This document shows positions 7,490-7,683 of a DNA stretch of 7,683 nt, piece by piece. This DNA comes from Flavobacteriales bacterium (GTDB lineage: Bacteria; Bacteroidota; Bacteroidia; Flavobacteriales_D; Sanyastnellaceae): assembly GCA_947457285.1 (NCBI GenBank), contig CANGVZ010000092.1, positions 1 through 7,683 of the forward strand, in the 5' to 3' direction. The number at the start of each line of letters is the position of its first letter. The first letter of the stretch is position 1. A program made the position numbers and the translations under genes. Under the pieces are notes generated by a model. It saw only the letters and a program-made list of their open reading frames with translations, was not told where the DNA came from and searched no databases.

Positions 7490-7683
7490 CAAGGCTCAAA
7501 TTTATAGCCTACGCCCTTTACTGTCTTAAAGTTTTCATCACCAAGTTTTTCACGAAGCTTGCGGATATGAACGTCTATTGTTCTATCACCTACAATGACA
7601 TCATTGCCCCACACGCTCGCCAGGATATTTTCTCTGGTGAAAACTCGACCTGGAGCGGAAGTAAGCAAGGCAAGTAGTTCAAA
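7489..7683 (-). CDS. OmpR/PhoB-type response regulator, C-terminal DNA-binding part, cut by window edge
   Basis: The visible 64 residues are the end of a winged-helix transcription factor. They begin FELLALLTSAPGRVFTREN, then ILASVWGND, the recognition-helix motif RTIDVHIRKLREKLG and the wing TVKGVGYKFEP before a TGA. These match the PhoB/OmpR C-terminal domain almost position by position. The receiver domain with the phosphorylated Asp lies beyond the right edge; family members total about 225-235 residues. Its stop overlaps the kinase start by one base (TGATG), so the two are translationally coupled and form a cognate pair. Which promoters it controls cannot be told from here. Confidence 0.93.
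   Translation of the reverse strand, partial: FELLALLTSAPGRVFTRENILASVWGNDVIVGDRTIDVHIRKLREKLGDENFKTVKGVGYKFEP

Overview
The window looks like ordinary chromosomal DNA from a member of the Bacteroidota. Three things point there: the protein sequences, the near absence of Shine-Dalgarno motifs before the starts, and a large outer-membrane protein of a type I associate with that phylum. Base composition is moderately AT-rich and looks even across the window. I see no transposase, integrase, tRNA, rRNA, CRISPR array or phage gene.

Layout from left to right. Positions 1-1059 (minus) hold the N-terminal third of an RND-family inner-membrane efflux permease, cut by the left edge. Positions 1130-2245 (minus) hold its periplasmic adaptor, encoded upstream of the permease in the same orientation. 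After a 129-base gap with two small inverted repeats comes a 1095-residue secreted outer-membrane protein (2375-5662, minus). It combines a peptidase-MA-like domain that has lost its zinc-binding histidines, a TolB/PD40-type beta-propeller and an Omp85-like C-terminal barrel. A 123-base divergent intergenic region separates it from a metallo-beta-lactamase-fold hydrolase of the glyoxalase II/YcbL type (5786-6439, plus). That gene runs stop-to-stop into a PhoR-like sensor histidine kinase (6440-7489, minus). The kinase start overlaps by one base the stop of an OmpR/PhoB-type response regulator, whose C-terminal DNA-binding domain (7489-7683, minus) is cut by the right edge.

The genes form three units. 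The first is an efflux adaptor-permease pair, which would need a TolC-like channel not seen here. The second is the large envelope protein, which could be read through into the efflux genes or transcribed alone. The third is a two-component system in regulator-then-kinase order. The hydrolase is a single gene facing the kinase. The least ordinary item is the envelope protein: an Omp85-like barrel whose periplasmic part appears to be an inactive protease fold plus a beta-propeller, with no POTRA repeats that I can see. Nothing else in the window suggests an undescribed system.
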